Positions 60,452-64,000 of a stretch of 64,000 nucleotides of DNA are shown piece after piece. Positions within the stretch are counted from its first letter, which is position 1. Every line of letters begins with the position of its first letter. The stretch is from Silene noctiflora (taxonomy: Eukaryota; Streptophyta; Magnoliopsida; Caryophyllales; Caryophyllaceae), in assembly GCA_009801015.1 (NCBI GenBank), contig VHZZ01000023.1:37389-101388 (forward strand), given 5' to 3'. The notes below the pieces were generated by a model. That model had not been told where the DNA came from. It saw nothing but the letters and a program-made list of their open reading frames with translations, and ran no database searches. Both the position numbers and the translations under genes were made by a program.

Positions 60452-62034
60452 ATGGGCTATAATCCAAACACGGTTTACTGTAACTTGGCAGAGTTGGAGA
60501 AGGGCGGATTAGCCACTATTTTTGCTTTCAGTAGCTTAGAAAGAGAGAAGGCGAAAGAGGAGAGCTTGGTGGATTTGAAACTAGGAAGGTTAGGTGACTC
60601 TGGGAAAGGGTTGTCACAAAGCTGCAGAGATCAATCAGCTTCCCTCATGGACCCATTTTCGTCGTCAGCTGGATCATCGAAAAGAGCACGAATTCCAGGC
60701 AGCGCGGGACAGGTGGTTTCATGCTTGGTTGATGGGTGCAAGGCAGACCTTAGTAAGTGCAGGGACTACCATCGACGTCATAAAGTTTGTGAGATGCATT
60801 CCAAGACCCCAAGGGTTACCATTGGAGGTCATGAACAACGCTTCTGTCAGCAATGCAGCAGGTAATGAGTTATGTCCCTTTATTGTTTTAATTCTTATTA
60901 AGAGGATAGAGGCGTACTGTTTTAGACTTCTATCTATCTAATCTAAATTAATGTTTGCTGTGGATCTTAGCACTCGGTTCCCTTCTATGATTAATCCAAA
61001 TTCCAAATCCCAAAATATCAGCCCGAGCAAATTTGTTTATTGTCTTTGATGAAGATTCACTTAATTACACATTGTTTAGGTTTCACTCTTTGGGAGAATT
61101 CGATGAGGGGAAACGAAGCTGTAGAAAACGTCTCGAGGGACACAATCGTCGTAGAAGAAAGCCTCAACCTGAACCCCTCCCAGTTAATCCTGGAAATTTC
61201 CTTTCTGCTAGCCAAGGTATATATTTTGCTCACATTATACTTGCATTTTTTTTTTTTGTAAATGTAATTGGAAAACTCGCAGTCTCTGCCTTATGGCAGG
61301 TGCACATATAATCCTAGGCAAAAGTGTGCATGTATACGTTTGAACTTCGAATCTGAGACCCACTATTTCATGTTTTAACGAGCGAGCCAACTAGTATGAG
61401 CCTAACCTAGCAGCCAGCATTCTCTTTTGGTAGTGACGTAGTCTCAATACTATGCTTACTAAATGCCTGGTCTCGTGATTGAAAATGATATGAACTTTTA
61501 GGTAGTAGATTCTTGCCATTCAGCAGCCAACCAATGATCCCAGCTACTTCAGTGGTGAACTCTACCTGGTCAGGTACTGTTAAATCCGAGAGCAACCCAA
61601 CATTGTACAGCAACTCAGTATCAAGCTCATATTCTAACCCGTATAGAGGGAGGCAATTCCCATTTCTACAAGTCCCTGAACCCCCTGTTATTACTGGAGC
61701 CTCTACAGCCGGTCACGACGGCAGCAGCAGTAGCAACAACAGCTGGTCGGATCGTGCTCTCTCTCTTCTGTCATCATCACCTGCGGAGACCCCCGACATG
61801 GGCTTATCCCGTATCATCCATCCCAGTCAAAGTAATGCTGATCGACCAACACTTTCTGGTCTGCAATTTAACGGGTTTGCCCCTTACGCAGCCTCCCATG
61901 AGCTTGGCTTCCAGGGACAGCCTGGTCCGAACATGAGGAACAGTAACATCTTGTGTCCAGACGTGTTCCAAAGCGCCTCGGATGGGTCTTCTACAAGCGG
62001 AGGTCATCAGACATTGTCCTTCTCTTGGGAATAG
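60452..62034 (+). CDS. SBP-box transcription factor, SPL13 type
   Basis: Three coding exons: 60452-60861, 61080-61216 and 61502-62034, giving 359 residues. The SBP domain (about 91-166) has the two zinc sites, CLVDGC...[11 protein letters not shown]...H and FCQQCSRFH...C, and the bipartite nuclear signal [17 protein letters not shown]. The intron after CSR is at the usual place. [12 protein letters not shown] upstream, GSRFLPFSS, the ALSLLSS peptide and the end SDGSSTSGG...LSFSWE match the Arabidopsis SPL13 / rice SPL16 clade. Such factors drive phase change, branching and organ size and bind GTAC. The ATG at 60452 is chosen because all three frames just upstream are closed; a leader exon and intron are expected. 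The clade's usual MEW/MDW start is not visible. Confidence 0.88.
61754..61773 (+). promoter_or_regulatory. miR156/157 target site
   Basis: The coding sequence GTGCTCTCTCTCTTCTGTCA is the standard plant miR156 recognition site with no mismatch. It lies in the last exon and encodes ALSLLS, the same place as in other miR156-controlled SPL genes. The mRNA should be repressed in juvenile shoots. Confidence 0.95.
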
Positions 62035-62890
62035 TTGTAATAGTTTGTTTCCTATTTGATCTTGCTCAGCAGGGATCTAGTTTTTCTTTAAATCATTGAG
62101 GTTCGATTTAGAAGCCCTTGTTCTAGGATCAATGTTTCACAAACAGAATAATCTGATTAATTAGTGGATACTCCAATAATTAAGTTGATTGGTCATTCTT
62201 TAGTAGTTCCTACTTGTTGATTGGCAATTTTGGGATTTTAGGCTAAAACTGTGATGCTCAGTTGCTGACTTGCTGCCCACTGAAAACAGTACAAAGCGTC
62301 AGCACCCCATGGATAATGCCACTTGTATATTATGAGAGGGTATTATCCGTCTTCAGCTTGTGACGGATAGTGCCCTATTTTCATTGAGAATTTGTATTCG
62401 TAGTAACTGATCTGTCAAATTAATCTAATGACCTTTTTTTTTTCAAACATGCGTACAGTATAGTTTAGTGAGCTTTTCGAGGCATAGTAGGTGACATTCA
62501 CTAAAAAAAAAGGCATACGTGGTGAATAAAGAAGAAATAGTTTCAAAGTTATGGTGATTCCTGAATTCCTGATTCCTTAAAAAAATGAGTCCATACTTGG
62601 TAAAAAAAAATAACCTGGAAAGTTGTGTTGGAAGTGGAAAAGGGTGTGTTATTGGAAAGATGCATGGTGGGATAATAGGCATGTGAATATACTTGTTTAA
62701 GTAAGTTGCAATTTTAAATTCCGCATATATATTGAAGCTGCATTATTGAAGGCACGTCGGGAAGCCTAATTATTGTGTGTTTTAGGAAATTAACAATGTG
62801 TTTTTGTAACGTTGATTTGTAAGATCAAGGAGCATTGCATTGGGAGTATTAGTACATTGGTCAAGGTGCGTGGTCTTCTTTTGAATAAGC

Positions 62891-62924
<34 letters not shown>

Positions 62925-64000
62925 GAAACAAACAAAGGACAAACCTTTGAGTTTAGTCATACATTAAAGTTATCAACTTCTTCATAACTTGTCTACTTCC
63001 ATTTTTAGTACTTCCGCTGAAGCCGTCCTTACTCCTTACTCCTTACCCTCTTCCTTTCCTGTCTCCCTTTTATAATTCTACTTAATAGAATCCTAAACAT
63101 GATATCAGACACACACTATTATTTTATCAACTTCTAAACAAGGTCTTTTAATAATGCCAAATTGGTATCGTACATGCATGAGAATAGAAAACAAAAAAAA
63201 AACACTATTTTACAATAAGATTTTTACTTTATTTTTCAAATCGTTTCCCAATAATTATTTTGTTTTTGTTCAGTTATTTGTGGTTCATGTGATTTCTGAC
63301 CTCACATAATTCCTAGCTTTTATTGTTCTCCACATTTTTGTTTCCTCCTAAATTCTTATGTATGAGAGAAGAGAGCCTTCTTTACCGACATAGGGAGAAT
63401 TTTAAAGTGAAAAAATGTCATATTAGCAAAGATACAACTTCAAATTCTCTATTCAAAATTATGTCATAGCTATTTAGAGATGGGAGTGGATCTAAGATGT
63501 TACCGATGAGTTTAAACGGTAGAGACATAGGGAATATAGCGCTGTTCTTTTTTACTTAATTTCAACTCACTTAAAATTCAGTTAAACTTTATTAAATTCA
63601 ATTTAACTCAGCTCAGCTTCATTTAGTTCAGCTTAGCTTATCTCTTCACAAATGACAAAGATCACCCTTTTTTTTTGCTTAATTTCAGCTCAGTTTCATT
63701 CAATCATTTCAATTCATATATTTACAAATTACCTCTTACTTAAGTTTCATTCAATTCAATTCAGCTTCTTTCAATCGGAAGAACAAGGTCTTACACTCTT
63801 ACCCAGTAGCCAGTATTGAATTACCTTAGTGGGCTTGAAGAAACGAACTAGTCTAGAAATTGATAGAGGAATGCATTTGTTATTTGTATTTATTTTGGGC
63901 TAGATGTCTCAGTTTACAAGACTACCAGTATCACTAGTCAGCTAGAGTTGGGCCTGTGGTCTTATCCGTACGATGCATGCTGCCTTGGCAAACATTTCTA
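62035..64000. other. Region 3' of the SPL gene
   Basis: The SPL 3' untranslated region, then a GTGACGG-family piece (62318-62402), a TTA microsatellite (about 62889-62923) and a simple-sequence stretch at 63550-63780 made of TTCA/CAGCT/AATT words such as TTCAGCTCAG. No gene is seen up to the window end. Confidence 0.55.
62318..62402. mobile_element. GTGACGG-family foldback remnant
   Basis: ATTATGAGAGGGTATTATCC, then GTCTTCAGCTTGTGACGGAT and ATTGAGAATTTGTATTC match the right half of the copy at 54271-54465. The left half is missing. Confidence 0.6.

Noticed and set aside
1-64000. CRISPR arrays, operons, riboswitches or phage-like modules
   Set aside because: The window is plant nuclear DNA; no regularly spaced repeats or bacterial gene blocks were seen.

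Overview
This is a 64 kb piece of a plant nuclear genome. The coding genes have introns with GT..AG borders, sit several kb apart in AT-rich DNA, and encode plant-specific families (LAZY1, SBP-box, SAUR, RLCK-VII kinase, PPR, Ole e 1). The proteins look like those of a core eudicot. The recurring intergenic word TACTCCGTA and the general feel of the sequence suggest Caryophyllales (beet, spinach or quinoa relatives), but that is an impression and not a proof. The assembly is draft quality: there is a 965-base N gap at 32719-33683 and single Ns at about 17690-18265 and 50783.

Layout. 3463-4629 (-): a CFL1-like WW-domain protein. 6496-8252 (+): a small secreted LRR protein of the LRR1 type. 9642-10024 (+): a 76-residue basic protein of unknown function. 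12065-12975 (-): peroxisomal dienoyl-CoA isomerase DCI1. 14567-17505 (+): the immune kinase PBS1. 20256-22331 (+): an intronless EXO70 exocyst subunit. 23021-23630 (+): an Ole e 1-domain secreted protein. 24348-26165 (+): the plastid PPR protein PDM1/SEL1. 29164-29874 (+): a SAUR protein with long homopolymer tracts. 31255-32226 (+): a multi-pass membrane protein. 36563-37327 (+): a plant protein of unknown function. 44329-46649 (+): the gravitropism gene LAZY1. 60452-62034 (+): an SBP-box factor of the SPL13 type with a perfect miR156 site. The spaces at 37-44 kb, and above all 46.7-60.4 kb, hold no protein gene I can support. They carry small DNA-transposon derivatives, a LINE scrap and one LTR-element scrap.

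The genes do not form a pathway and there is no sign of a cluster or operon. Common themes are plant architecture (LAZY1, SPL, CFL1, SAUR) and cell-surface or immune signalling (PBS1, LRR1, EXO70), as expected by chance in a gene-bearing chromosome arm.

The points most worth a second look are: a 47-codon tandem duplication in the PBS1 tail, together with a preserved protease-bait loop and a changed recognition motif; the LAZY1 gene structure with a 6-base first exon; the unusual N-terminus of the SPL gene; a family of at least six short foldback elements built on GTGACGG; a 1.06 kb foldback with apparent 9-bp target duplications; and the over-abundant 9-mer TACTCCGTA. I found no previously undescribed biological system that I could defend.
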